NCBI GenBank assembly: GCA_002633005.1
Contig: NMRA01000059.1
Span: 4,853-68,852, forward strand
From: Phoronis australis
Taxonomy: Eukaryota; Phoronida; Phoronidae
DNA: 64,000 nucleotides
Direction of reading: 5' to 3'
Part shown: piece by piece, positions 10,999 to 22,800 of the stretch
Layout of the letters: each line of letters opens with the position of its first letter
Numbering within the stretch: the first letter of the stretch is position 1
Translations under genes and position numbers: made by a program
The notes under the pieces: model-generated
Database searches by the model: none
Told to the model about the DNA's origin: nothing
Seen by the model: the letters and a program-made list of their open reading frames with translations, nothing else

Positions 10999-11110
10999 TG
11001 GTCACGCTTTGTGGGGGTATCGTGCTACACAGTATGGTCACGCTTTGTGGGGGTATCGTGCTACACAGTATGGTCACGCTTTGTGGGGGTATCGTGCTAC
11101 ACAGTATGGT
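10999..11110. repeat. 36-bp minisatellite, three copies
   Basis: Identical units with TGGTCACGCTTTGTGGGGGT start at 10999, 11035 and 11071. Confidence 0.95.
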
Positions 11111-11458
11111 CCTGGCGAAAGAGGAACACTGGACCCCTGCACGGTCATCAACTTAATCTTTGAGAAAACCAAGAAACCAATCATGAGCTGAGACCTCACA
11201 ACACTGTACTACTTCAAGTTCCGTGTCACTAAGTAAATCACCAACAACCAGTCATTCGTTGAAAGAGGGGAGCGTGGAATGCGGTTCGAAACATTCGAAC
11301 GATCAATGCGTCGCAGTGACCATGAAACAATTATTTCCTATCACGATGAGATTAGTTTTGTAACAGTGGGTGAAATCAATGATGTTCTACTTCAGAAAGG
11401 TGGGTCTGTGATAGCTTTTAGTAGATCTATGCATGACGTCACATAAAAAGTTACTTAC
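11111..11458. other. non-coding, probably intron of the SLC22-like gene
   Basis: Sits just downstream, on the minus strand, of the splice donor at 11459. No second exon is recognised. Confidence 0.4.
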
Positions 11459-11600
11459 CGATGAAAACTGTGATGAGCATGGTGAACGCATAAGGACATA
11501 CAAGTAGGATCATGACAGAGAAGTAGACCATCATCTGCCAACGTGAATAACCACCCAGTTCTCCCATGATACGATCGATCTCTTTGTCGGAAACAACCAT
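11459..11600 (-). CDS. first coding exon of a probable SLC22-type membrane transporter
   Basis: Minus-strand exon of 47 codons plus one base. It starts at the ATG at 11600 and ends at a strong donor, ATCG|GTAAGT. The peptide begins MVVSDKEIDRIMGELGGYSR, then WQMMVYF and a hydrophobic span (about residues 24-47) that would be the first membrane helix. The pattern of a short cytoplasmic start, E-x-G-G/F-x-x-x-W/F-Q and then a helix ending in F fits the amino end of organic cation/anion transporters of the major facilitator superfamily. No later exons are recognised to the left, so the rest is beyond long introns, outside the window, or lost. The exon structure is seen directly; the family is inferred from a short peptide. 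Confidence 0.55.
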
Positions 11601-12856
11601 TTTTCTGTGTTTGGCTCTTCTGCACGTTGGAAATAATCGACATTAATTCACAGTTCAGTGTCAGTGATGGTCGACAGACTTTTAGCATCTCACTAACACT
11701 CAGTTTAAAGACTTGTTTAATTTAAGTATCGGGCTGCTTTACTTTCGTTAACATAAGCTTCACATCAAACAATGACACATATTTAAGACGTCGTTCATTC
11801 GCAACAGCCGTGGTGGGTAAAAGACATTCTCCTAACTTTAATAGTTGATAACTAACACAAAAAATAAATGGAAAGTCCTCGTACGTGATCTTTCTTCTAA
11901 GCTACTTTGTTGACTGATTAACAAAAAAATTTTGGAAATCGGTGGACCGGTTGCAAAGAAATAAGTAAAGACCCGGAACAGATAGGCAGACGATCAGGTG
12001 GCAGCGTCGTTCGGCTAAATTTCACGTTTTTTCATTAATCCTGCCATTGTTCTGCAGTAACTTTACTAAAGAAACAACCTTTTTCACGTTTTCGATGTGA
12101 CGGGCAGTTTACAATTATAAAATTTTGTAATTTTTTTGAAAAAGTCTGTCTGTCTAGTTGGGATGAGCGTAGCTTATCGGTAGTTCATTGCCTAGACTCA
12201 CAAAGTCTCGCTGTGACCTTCCATTAACATCTTCTGTGTTTATCGTGGTTTACAACCAAATATACTTGGATCGTATGCATCCCGATTCAAGCCAATACCC
12301 CGGTTACAGACGTCAATTAACATACATAGTTGTGTAAAAAGTGATGACGTATCTGCCAGCAATATAACGCAATTCCACGCGGTCAAATAATTGCAGGTCT
12401 TGGATTTTCGAGATTTAGTTAAACACCTGGGCAATTTAGCACTTGATTTTTTATAAAATTATGTGTTAGGATTAATCGGTGTGCTCCGACAATGGTTGCA
12501 CCCATTATTTGTCCCCGCAGAGTTGAGAAGGGATGCGATTGGAAAGCATGGCCGGGAAACAATATACAGCGCTTCATGAATGTGGCCTAATTATTATTAT
12601 TGTTTTTAATTTAGACATTTCAACTTTATTTGACTTCGTCCAAAACGTAAAATGACCCCCTTCTAAACAAGGAAATGCCCAATTGATAAAAAACAAACGC
12701 TCTCACGTCGCAGCAAAACCGGAACAGGATCAGATCTGACGGCCGAAAAAATTGTGAATGCAAGTTCTTGTAAACGACCACTAATGGGTACCAAAGTAAG
12801 TTATTTTTTCTACTACTGAGTAAGCCAACGAAAATGCAGTTGTCACTTCAGTTTCA
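11601..12856. other. upstream of the SLC22-like exon, nothing recognised
   Basis: Would contain the 5' untranslated region and promoter if the exon at 11459-11600 is the true first exon. No clear TATA box or CpG-rich segment was noted. Confidence 0.35.
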
Positions 12857-12984
12857 CATGGTCGGCGCACCACTGAAAAAAGTGGAGGCCCACTGTGGTG
12901 CATCGCTTATAGACCATGGGCGTGGTAGCACTAAAAAATTGGGGGCTATAGTCTCCCCAGCTCCCTATGGTGCGCCGCCCATGT
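12857..12984. repeat. small foldback element
   Basis: CATGGTCGGCGCACCAC near 12857 is mirrored, with two mismatches, by ATGGTGCGCCGCCCATG near 12967. An internal CCATGGGCG segment resembles the same ends. Size and hairpin form suggest a MITE. Confidence 0.6.
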
Positions 12985-13191
12985 TTCATGCAGTAAAACT
13001 AAAGGTATAATTGTATATAATATCTTTGGAAAAACTATGAATGGAAAGGTGACTGGAGTTACGAAAAGCGAATGGAAAAGTGGATGTGATATGTCAAGGG
13101 AAGTCGTGAGGTTTTGAAACTGGGTAACAATGTCACGAATTGAAAACTAGCAGTACTGCTTGCTGCAAGCTGGACCAAGACAGACTTGTCC

Positions 13192-13357
13192 GTGGACCGC
13201 CTTGCAGGCTGTGATAACAGCTCGCGGCCCGTGGACCGCCTTGCCGGCTGTGATAACAGCTCGCGGCCCGTGGACTGCCTTGCCGGCTGTGATAACAGCT
13301 CGCGGCCCGTGGACCGCCTTGCAAGTTGTGATAGCAGCTCGCGGCCCGTGGACCGCC
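13192..13357. repeat. 39-bp GC-rich minisatellite, about 4.3 copies
   Basis: Units starting GTGGACCGCCTTGC lie at 13192, 13231, 13270, 13309 and 13348 and contain CTCGCGGCCC. The array is much more GC-rich than its surroundings. Long open frames on both strands follow from the 39-bp period. Confidence 0.95.
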
Positions 13358-13764
13358 AAATGGGTTGCCTTGTACATACATGCATGCAGTACGTCAAAAT
13401 CCGGCGCAACAAATTCGGCAAGTTGTGTTTGACACCACGCGACTGGCGAACACAACTGTGAGGCAGCAACAGTTACGTAGCTTGGTTATCTCAAAGGCTC
13501 ATTGTGGTTTGGGAAATACTGCGCTCACCTAACTGTCATTCATCGATTTTAAACAGTGCTTCGGGCAAAACGTTTTGAAACAACACTTTGAGAAAAATAC
13601 AAGAAAATTGTTGCCAAATAGCCTTGTAATCGAAGATAAAACCAAAAAAACAGAGCAGAAAGCTTTTAAAAATCCAAATTTATCAAAATGTGTTGATACA
13701 TCGTGTACACATATACAGTAACCACAAGGCTACGAATGTATTCATTGACCTCGGGCCCTTATCG
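13358..13764. other. non-coding, nothing recognised
   Basis: No gene or repeat recognised. Confidence 0.5.
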
Positions 13765-14245
13765 ACAAGTCAAATTTAGCTCAGTACCTACCAAATCAAA
13801 TATTTTAACTCGACGGTAAAAGTCTTAATTTTATTTTCTAAAATCAGAAAAGCTGCAGAATTTGGAGTTTGGACTTTTTAGCAGTATGCAGTTGATTGGG
13901 TCGCGTGACCATGTTTTATAAGTAAAATTTAGTAGAAAATGAAGTACGTTAGAGACACTGAACAGTATCAATAGCTTGCCCAAATTTCATTAAACATAAA
14001 TTTTCAAAATGAATCTCAAAAACGCCGTTAAAATATTTTGAATGACCATCTTGTTATCGTTTTTTGCAACCTTTGGGTTTTTTCATAACAATCGTGAAAG
14101 TTTAATTTTTAATAGCCACCCATTCAAAATTATCAAAGATATTAAATAACGCTTTTGAGAACAGTGCATAACGCATAGTATCAGAAAGTTTCGTATGAAT
14201 CCTAACATTTCTGACTTTGCCAAATATGGACATTTTTCATAACCT
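13765..14245 (+). repeat. dispersed repeat family, copy 1
   Basis: Shares a diverged but ordered set of blocks with 31355-31790, 33262-33717 and 52937-53360 (plus) and with 14740-15290 and 37380-37690 (minus): an AAATTTAGC-type start, a GACTTT... block followed by a near-palindromic GGGTCGCGTGACC, and further right GAGAACAGTGCATAACGCAT. Confidence 0.6.
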
Positions 14246-14739
14246 TATTAGCAACACCGTCGCACAAACTCACCTGATATATCTATGAGTTGGATATCAG
14301 TCAGCCTTTTCAAATCTGTCGAAGTGTTGACCTTTGTTTGAGAATCTGACCTTTCTGTATCATAAGGTTCGCATGGAGTTGAAGCAGCTTGCTGCGCGAC
14401 ATAAAGATAAAGTGTCGACTCAACACGAACATTAACACAACTCTTTATGATCTTCATCGGCCAGAAAAGTGGCTCTCTGAGATTAGACCCAACGTGCGGA
14501 TTAGATCTCACGAGATCAGGGGACACAGTCCTGTAACACCTTGCTGGCGATTTAATGGCTCACTATTTTAAACTGTATTTCGTATGCTACTAAAAACGAA
14601 AATGGAATTGGGCCTTTTACTTTCAAAATGTGTCTCATAATACCCTTTAGCCTCATAGGATTCTATCTCCGTTATTTGAAAGAACATCGAAACCGTCAGC
14701 GACTGACACTAAAAAATCGCAAAATCATTTTTTGATCAT
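14246..14739. other. non-coding, nothing recognised
   Basis: AT-rich sequence between two copies of the dispersed repeat. Open frames show no family resemblance. Confidence 0.45.
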
Positions 14740-15290
14740 AAAACCGATTTTGTCCCTGTAATTTTCGATGCGTTAGTAGTGACCCAAAATGGTCGAGACT
14801 TTTCTGATACACGCACTTTTCTAATGAAACTCAGTCGTTTTCAGATCCTGTGAGAGTCACGTGGCCCTGCCTTTATTTACTTCTAATTCCGGCCTTTGTT
14901 GGTACATTCAAGGATATCTAAGACATGTACAAAATGGCTCACTTTGGAGCGTGACGTCACAGAAATGGCCGATCGGATTCATAACAAATTTTGTAATTTT
15001 TATTTAAGAAAATTGCATTAAACGTAAATGAAATAACTGAGAGAACTATAAAGACGTATATATGAAACGAAATTCGGCCATGTTATGACATCGCTGTTTT
15101 GCCGCGAATGTATCTTTCGTCTCTTGCTAAATTTCACTAAAACACGTGGTCACGTGACCCTATTAATGTGGTCTGGCATAAAGTCAAAATCAAGTTGTAC
15201 AAGCCATCTCTATTACAACATGCAAACTTTTCCTTTGTTAAAGTCTATAGTTTTGAAGGTTTTTTGCTAAATATAGACTTTTGGGAGATC
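14740..15290 (-). repeat. dispersed repeat family, copy 2 (minus)
   Basis: On the minus strand: a TATATTTAGC start, AAAACTATAGACTTTAAC, GACTTTATGCCAGACC, then a perfect palindrome GGTCACGTGACC at about 15150. Boundaries are approximate. Confidence 0.55.
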
Positions 15291-15568
15291 TGAACATTTT
15301 CACTTGGACTAATATTATGACAAGACTGCAGCAAGCGATGATTTCTACACAATAATAGACATTAACAACACAAGGAGGAAAACAGTGTTCAACCTCCCAC
15401 ACCCCGCCCCCAGCTCTGCTATACAGTGAATTTATAAATGGCTCAAAAAGCCATACCAAGGAGTAATTCTCTTAATGTCATATTTTTCATATCTTGACGT
15501 CAATTGCAATTTCTTCAAATCTCCTAAAACTGTTGTTAAAAATCGAAATTTTAGAAAGGTTAACACAG
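15291..15568. other. non-coding, nothing recognised
   Basis: Short spacer between the dispersed repeat and the 40-bp array. Confidence 0.5.
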
Positions 15569-15810
15569 TTTATATGGGGCGAATTGAGCCGTGGCTCAAC
15601 TATACCAGTTGATATGGGGCGACTTGAGCCGTGGCTCAACTCTACCAGTTGATATGGGGCGACTTGAGCCGTGACTCAACTCTACCAGTTGATATGGGGC
15701 GACTTGAGACGTGGCTCAACTCTACCAGTTGATATGGGGCGACTTGAGCCGGGGCTCAACTCTATCAGTTGATATGGGGCGACTTGAGCCGTGGCTCAAC
15801 TCTACCATTT
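15569..15810. repeat. 40-bp minisatellite, six copies, each with a small hairpin
   Basis: Units start at 15571, 15611, 15651, 15691, 15731 and 15771. Each holds GAGCCGTGGCTC, a short inverted repeat, so every unit can form a small stem. Confidence 0.95.
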
Positions 15811-16413
15811 GATTTAAATTTCATTAGTTATGAAACATACTGTTTAGTTGCTTCACAATGATAATTAACAAAGTGCTTTCAGAGAATGTGAGAGTGAGCT
15901 ACTCTTATTCCTTCAGATTGTTACGCCTCAGAATTACACAACAAAAACTAATCATGGAGTTTATAATAGTGTGTGACAGCCCACTGTCCAGGCTGTGCAC
16001 AACACCAATACTGTTCATTCCACATCATTATTGTTCGTATCACCACGCCACTGACTCTATTTTCAAAAAACCACAAACCAGAACCTACTATGCTTCTTTG
16101 GCATTATAATAAACTGTAAAAACAAGATTTTTACTATAAGCATAGAAAAGTAATGTTTGCAAAAACGTGGACATTTGTGGATGTCCATAAATCTCCCTAA
16201 AATTAGTTTTACACACTAAAGTAAGATGCTTTACCTAAGAATCTCTTATGAGTATATTTCTAACATGGGAGAACTACGGTGTAGAGGGACTTGTGCTGCC
16301 ACCTAGCTACTGATAAAGAGGAATAGGATTAAACCAAAATTGCTGTGCACTCCGAGACAAAAGTTCATCACAATAATACACCATTACTGCCTTGACCATT
16401 CAACATCCATCAT
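15811..16413. other. SERGEF 3' flank, nothing recognised
   Basis: Downstream of SERGEF on the minus strand and probably contains its 3' untranslated region. No clear polyadenylation site was assigned. Confidence 0.4.
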
Positions 16414-16760
16414 CACAACCAATCGGGATTACACTCTAGTCTTCCAGGCCACATATCACCTACACATAGATGTCTCATAAACATCAGTGTCCAGTGCCAC
16501 AACCAATCAGGACTGTGCTGCAGTCATCTCATCCAGGTTTTTCACTGGACGAGGATAGATCACCTGCATAAAGGTGTCTCACAAACAGCCATTGAGTGTC
16601 CAGCCCCACAACCAATCAGGATTGTCCTATAGTCTTTCAGGCTTTTCACTGGACGAGGATAGATCACCTGCATAAAGGTGACTCACAAACAGCCAATGAG
16701 TGTCCAGCACCACAACCAATCAGGATTGTCCTATAGTCTTTAAGGCTTTTTACTGGACGA
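16414..16760 (-). repeat. tandem repeat derived from the SERGEF terminal exon
   Basis: Four copies of an 84-109 bp unit are anchored by CACAACCAATC at 16414, 16498, 16607 and 16711 (plus-strand reading). The rightmost copy is the coding end of SERGEF. The next copies downstream, on the minus strand, repeat the codons for VKSLKDYRTILIGCGAGHS, the short tail and the same stop codon, with increasing divergence away from the gene. Confidence 0.85.
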
Positions 16761-16839
16761 GGAGAACGCACATTCACTTGGTCACCACACCCACACATCC
16801 CATGTTCATTCCAGCCCCAAGAGAAACTGTTTGAAGACC
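16664..16839 (-). CDS. SERGEF: SERGEF terminal exon
   Basis: Acceptor TTTTCAG at 16840-16841. The exon encodes the last blade, NSFSWGWNEHGMCGCGD... and LIGCGAGHSLAVCESPLCR, ending in TGA at 16664-16666. The tail is shorter than in vertebrate SERGEF, which continues for tens of residues after the GHSLAL segment. The 3' part is duplicated downstream. Confidence 0.9.
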
Positions 16840-19800
16840 CTGAAAATCACAAGCAAGTCACTATTGAATGGACAGGTCTTTGTACATGATTGCTTTCTCT
16901 ATTTATTGATTGTGTTCATTTGTGTCCTCAGTAATGCAGATCGAAATACTGAAACACTGAAGGAGGGCAGCAGGTTACCAAGCTGATTATTACATCTTCA
17001 GAATAAATATAATTTCATTGAGCTCAATGAGGTGTTATGTTGGACAAAAATAAATATTGCTACAAGTTTAAAAACCTTTTGATCGCATACTGCAGGGTCT
17101 GTTTCATGACAACGACTCTCCCACCGGTTGCCAATGATTTCATGTATAGCCCACACACTGACTTGAATACTTCCGCCTTAGCCAGTGCCTGGTGATACTT
17201 TTTTCAATTAAATGAAACATATTTACTACAAAAGCGAATATTTCCATGAAAAGTGTACAAAGCAAAATACTTTAGTAATCGACCTGTCCATCTCAGTGCA
17301 CTGATGGTAAGGCAACAGTAAACAAACTTAACTGAGAGTTTTAAACAGTTGACCATTAAGCAGGTATTTTCACATACCAGATATTGCAATGCAGTGTTCA
17401 GATCCACAAGCAATCTTCTTCAAAGCATCACAAACAATGAGTGCTGGGTTCCGGTCAAACAAGACATCGCCAGCAGGTAGAGGTCGGCCAAGCTGACCAT
17501 AATCCCCTCGACCCCAACTAAAACCGCAGTCACTGGCTGAAAATGAGAGGTGATGGAAACAAATCTGAACATAGACATACTTCCCTGTTGAGAGTGCAGA
17601 CAAAACAATATAATGAAGAATCAGGCTTTATCAATGCATTCAATCCCTTCACACATCGTCATCAAAAAGGCAGTCATAATCATTTCTTCAACTAATTTTA
17701 GAAAAACTTTAGTCATACATAGACAGTGCACCTAACCCTTTGTGTTTCATAAAAGAAGTGAACAATGTGTTGTTTTACAGCATTCAATGACCGCACCAGA
17801 AGAAGAACAGGATAGATGGGTCAACTAATCAATTGAATGTGAATACTAAAGCTCATTTTGTAAATCATCCCACTTTCTGCTAATAAATTGGATGTGAATA
17901 CTAAAGCTCATTTTGTAAACCATCCCATCTTCTGCTAAAACAGATTCTTTGCCCCTTGAGAGTATTTTACTACAAAGCAAGAGTGGAATCTAACATTTTA
18001 ATGAGTGCAAACAAGCAACTGAGTAGAATCTAACATTTCATGAGTGCAAACAAGCAACTGAGTTCAAATGTATATCTTCAGTAGGTGTTACCACTTAGAT
18101 GTGCTGCCTCTTATGTATCTGACATCTTCAGTCAAACTGCTTCACAAGTCTTGAGGTGCCACCTTTAGTCAAACTGCTTCACAAGCCTTGGGGTGCCACC
18201 TTTAGTCAAACTGCTTCACAAGTCTTGTGGAACCACTTAAGTTTAGTCCAACTGCTTCAAGACAATCATGTGGCCAGCCTAGACCCCAAGCCTGAAGATG
18301 CCACTTATTGGTTTGGTGAGGAGAAATTTACTTGGCAGAATTCTGACATGTTTTTTACGGAAACTGCCAGAATATGACAAGTGATGTTAAGTTATATCAA
18401 GACCTCTTAAATTTGCAGTAGTACAATACAAGTCAAAATCAGTGGTATTTGCGCAGTATTTTAGGTTTAAATCATTGAAAATCTGATGTAATTGAATTCA
18501 AAAGCAGGATAATTTATATGGTGCTTTGAATAAAATGGAATTGACAATAAGTATGCAAACACCTATTATTACAAAAAAATAATAAAAACAGTGTCTTCTA
18601 ATTCAGAATCATGAACAGAAGCAACAACACCTGTGAAAATAGTTAAAATTTGCATTATGGATCTTGTTTAGTTTATCACATCACAGAAGTAAGGACAAGA
18701 ATCTCCACGAACTGGTATTTAAGTATTCATCAGAAATTCAAGTGTTTGAAGGCTTTTGTGTCTATCTTGTCAGCGATGAACGTCGTCTATGGCCAATCAG
18801 CGTGCAGAAGGGATATCTCCTCACCAAGGCTGAGATGACTAAACTGATCACTGCCATCATGAGGCTTGGGGACGAGGCTGCCTTGTGACAGCGTTCTTAA
18901 TCAAACACAATGTTTAGTGAAACAGCTCCACAGGTCCTGTGGTGCCATCTTTAGTTCAACTGTTTCACAACAGTCTTGGGGTGCATTTCAGTAAACTTAC
19001 CAGTGCTTGCTACTATAAAGTCCCAACCAGACGATAAGCACCTGACAGGTTTCCCACCAAAACTTGCAAGTGGAACTTCAACAACATTACATGACAAAGT
19101 CAGACCACTGCCACCAGGGCCCAACTGTCCGTGTTTGTTACTGCCCAGGATGTACACCACACCAGATTCTATTGCACAAGAAAATAGGTCATCAGGTTAG
19201 AGTTCAAGTCAGGCAACTTGTGACCTTAAAAATTTACTGAAGGCAAAATTAGATTATGCGTTTTAGTTAAGAGAGAGTCTGTCTCAGTCAGTTGAAACAG
19301 GGGACTGGCAGAACAAACCTATCCAAAATTGGTCCACAAGCCTGATGTATAACCCTACCCACCAATAGTCTTTAAGCTAACTGGGCAAGGGTTATTCAAC
19401 TTTGCAATTAAATATCAAGTAAAGCCGGACACTATCACGCTTACCCAGGTTTCATTGGTGAAAGTTACAAAAGTTATCAACATACTAGATTACAAGTGAT
19501 TTTTCTGGGCTTGGACTAATTGTTATTCCTGGATACTCAATTCAATCAGTTAATTCAGAAATTCACAGGCTGTAATTTCATGAACCAAAAGCAACATTCT
19601 CCAATGAATGCTGGGAACAGAACATTATTAGGAAACCGTCAATTCAGTTGTAGAAAGACATCCATAAACCACGGAGTGTACTCTCTTCGGATACCCATGC
19701 TTTAAACAATCAGCATGATAAATACCCACTCTTAACGAGTGTCAGCATGATAAATACCCACTCTTAACGAGTGTCAGCATGATAAATATCCACTCTTAAC

Positions 19801-22800
19801 GAGAGTCAGCATGATAAATACCCACTCTTATAGAGAGATAGCATGATAAAATTACTTAACAGGCATCAAATGTAACATGGGGAGTGCACAGTGTAATGAA
19901 TACTAATAATCTTGACGTTAACTGCTGGTTACTTGTTAACGGCTCATTACCTGTTAAAAAAGCTGTGTGGAAGGCCCCAGCAGCTACAGTGACAATTTTG
20001 GAGCTCACAGATTGGATGTTAACTAGAAACAAAACAGACATATGAAATTATATTTGCTTTACATTGGGTTATATATCAATAAAATGTATTTCACAAAATA
20101 GGTCAAAAAGGAACACACAGCATTGAAGTGGAGCCATGACACCACTGCATACAGTTCATACTTTTAGGTGTTTTATCATGGAATATAAACAAATAAAAAG
20201 ACAATACGAAGCATAGCATAAGACAACTCCCTCTGAAACGAGACAAGTCAGCTGTTACCTCCTTGATAAAAACTTTTTTTGGTAGATCACCCACTCCTTT
20301 TTGAAAAGATGAACAAAAGCAAGTATTAGTTTGATATTCCATGATTTCCAAAGCAATGAGGACAAAAAATCCCATCATTTTTGCTCTGGTGGGTTTTGTT
20401 TTTGAGCAAGTGAACAACTAAAAATACTGCACAACCGATTTGATTTCCACAAAAATGAACAAACTATGCTTTTTAGCTTTATCCTGGACATCTTTTACAT
20501 GTAAATGTGTTTTGAGTGTTAACTATTCAAAAGAATATTAAAAGTGACATAAATAAGTCAGCAAATGACCTACATCTTAGTTCTGTATTCTGCATTAAAT
20601 AGACACGCTACTCAACATAAACTTCATTCTTTCATCTAGACTGTAACTGAGATTGCAAACTCGCAACAAAACAAGATACACAACAAAAGAAGGCACTGCA
20701 CACAGTTTTAACATGAACACTGAATTACTGTATTAGATAATTGATAAAAATTCATATTTTTATATGGAATTGTTGCTTTTGTAATATAATGGTGAGCTGA
20801 TGAAAATTTAGTGGAAAATACAAGTCGATAGGCTAGATTAAGCAAACATCTCTGGTTCAATAAGACGTCAATATTTTGATAAAATAACTATCCACTTACA
20901 TTTTTTAAAACTTACGATCTTTGAATTTTCATTCGAGCCTAGTTGTCCTTTGCTGGCTGATCCACACCCATAGAGGTCACCGGATTCTAACAAAACATGA
21001 GAATTAACATTATATTTAATGAGATTATACTCAAACTAACACAATCAAAAAATGACTACTGCTTTACATGCTTCAGGAAGGAACGTGAGATAAAAAGAAA
21101 GAAGATTTTTCGTATCAAAAATGTGAAACTCCAAAAGAATAAAAATGTGTTCGTAAGAATAGAATTGTGGTATGTGGGCAAGACTGTACTTAAGAATCTA
21201 TTTGTGTTTGTGAGTGCGAAGTATATGGGATGGAACATTCATGTTGTTTAGGAGAAAAAGGTTGTCCTAAACATAGTGTAGGTACAACTGCACCTACATG
21301 ATCAACTATACATAGATACGCATGTGTGCCACCAAAATTATTAAACATTTACTGCTCCAACAGGAAGCGCCACCAAAGCAGTGATAATTAGGGTCCCGAT
21401 AATGATGTGGCTTGTTTTACACTAATGATTGATATGCACTGAGGCTTTCATAGTATACATGTCAATACAATACAGAGTACTCCATAGTATACCTGTCAAT
21501 ACAATACAGAGTATTCCATAGTATACATGCCAATACAATACACAGTACTTCATAGTATACATGTCAATACAATAAGAGTACTTCATAGTATACCTTTCAA
21601 TTTAATAGAGTACTTCATAGTATATGTGTCAATACAATACAAAGTACTTCATAGTATATGTGTCAATACAATACAGAGTATGCCATAGTATAACTTTCAA
21701 TGCAATACAAAGTACTTCATAGTATACCTGTTAATACAATACAGAGTACTTCATAGTATATGTGTCAATACAATACAGAGTGCTCCATAGTATATCTTTC
21801 AATTCAATAGTCAGAGTACTTCATAGTATATGTGTCAATACAATACTAAGAACTTCATACCTGCCAATACAACTGAATGGCGAAGACCAGCAGCCACGTC
21901 AATTACTGGTTCTCCTATGTTCACCTGTGTTGCTGTGGTTACGTGATCAGTAGTGGCCAAGTGACCAAGTTGTCCATAACGATTGGAGCCCCAACAAAAC
22001 AACTGACCATTAACTGCAATAAGCAATAACAACTCCACAACTCTTACTTCTATTGACTGTGACATTTTTATAATCTTAACAGCACTGATGAAGCTAATTA
22101 CTTACAAAGCAACAATATCAGTTCATCATCATGCACTCAACAGCAACACAAAAGTTAACAGTTATTTCATTTAGAATCACACGATGTTATCAAAACCACA
22201 TAAGTAATGGCATGGTACAAAGATACAGGCCTTCATCAAGCCCTGGCGCCTTGACAGCCGCTAGAACATAAGGAAAGCCTGCCAATTAGTGAGTGAACTT
22301 CACAAAGGGATCTATTTGTAGGGAGTTTCCAAACTTTTGCTAAGTTTTCTCCCAGAAACGCCACCACTACGTAGGTGTGAATCCCATGAGCCTAACACTT
22401 TCATAGGCATTCTTGGACAGTTACATCTTTAATTCATTAAGCCTGAAACAGCACAACAACAAGATGTTGTCCTCAGACTCACAAAGTTAATTTTCTTGGA
22501 AGTGTTTGTGAAAATGTCACTTCCAAGCTGCATGTTCCGTGAGACTCTTCTATAGGAGTACCTACCCCCCCAAGTATGTCTTTGTACTGTAGTGATAGTA
22601 TAGCTAGCGGACATCATCCTGTTAAGACAGTTGTTAAATAGGCACAGGGCTTGCCTGGTCTTGTCAACTTGTTCTGATCAAATATAAGTTTGTACCCAAA
22701 CTAAATGACATTTCTACATGTACAAGACTGAAATGCATGAATAGTATAAAGAAGAGAACTAACCTGTTGCTGCTAAGGAGAAGTCCCATCCTGCTGCTAT

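Noticed and set aside
13059-13469. Overlapping open frames on both strands up to 136 codons
   Set aside because: Caused by a 39-bp GC-rich minisatellite; no domain and no splice context.
18664-18888. Plausible-looking 74-codon plus-strand frame in a SERGEF intron
   Set aside because: No family resemblance, no flanking splice sites, and antisense to a gene; kept only as an unexplained open frame.
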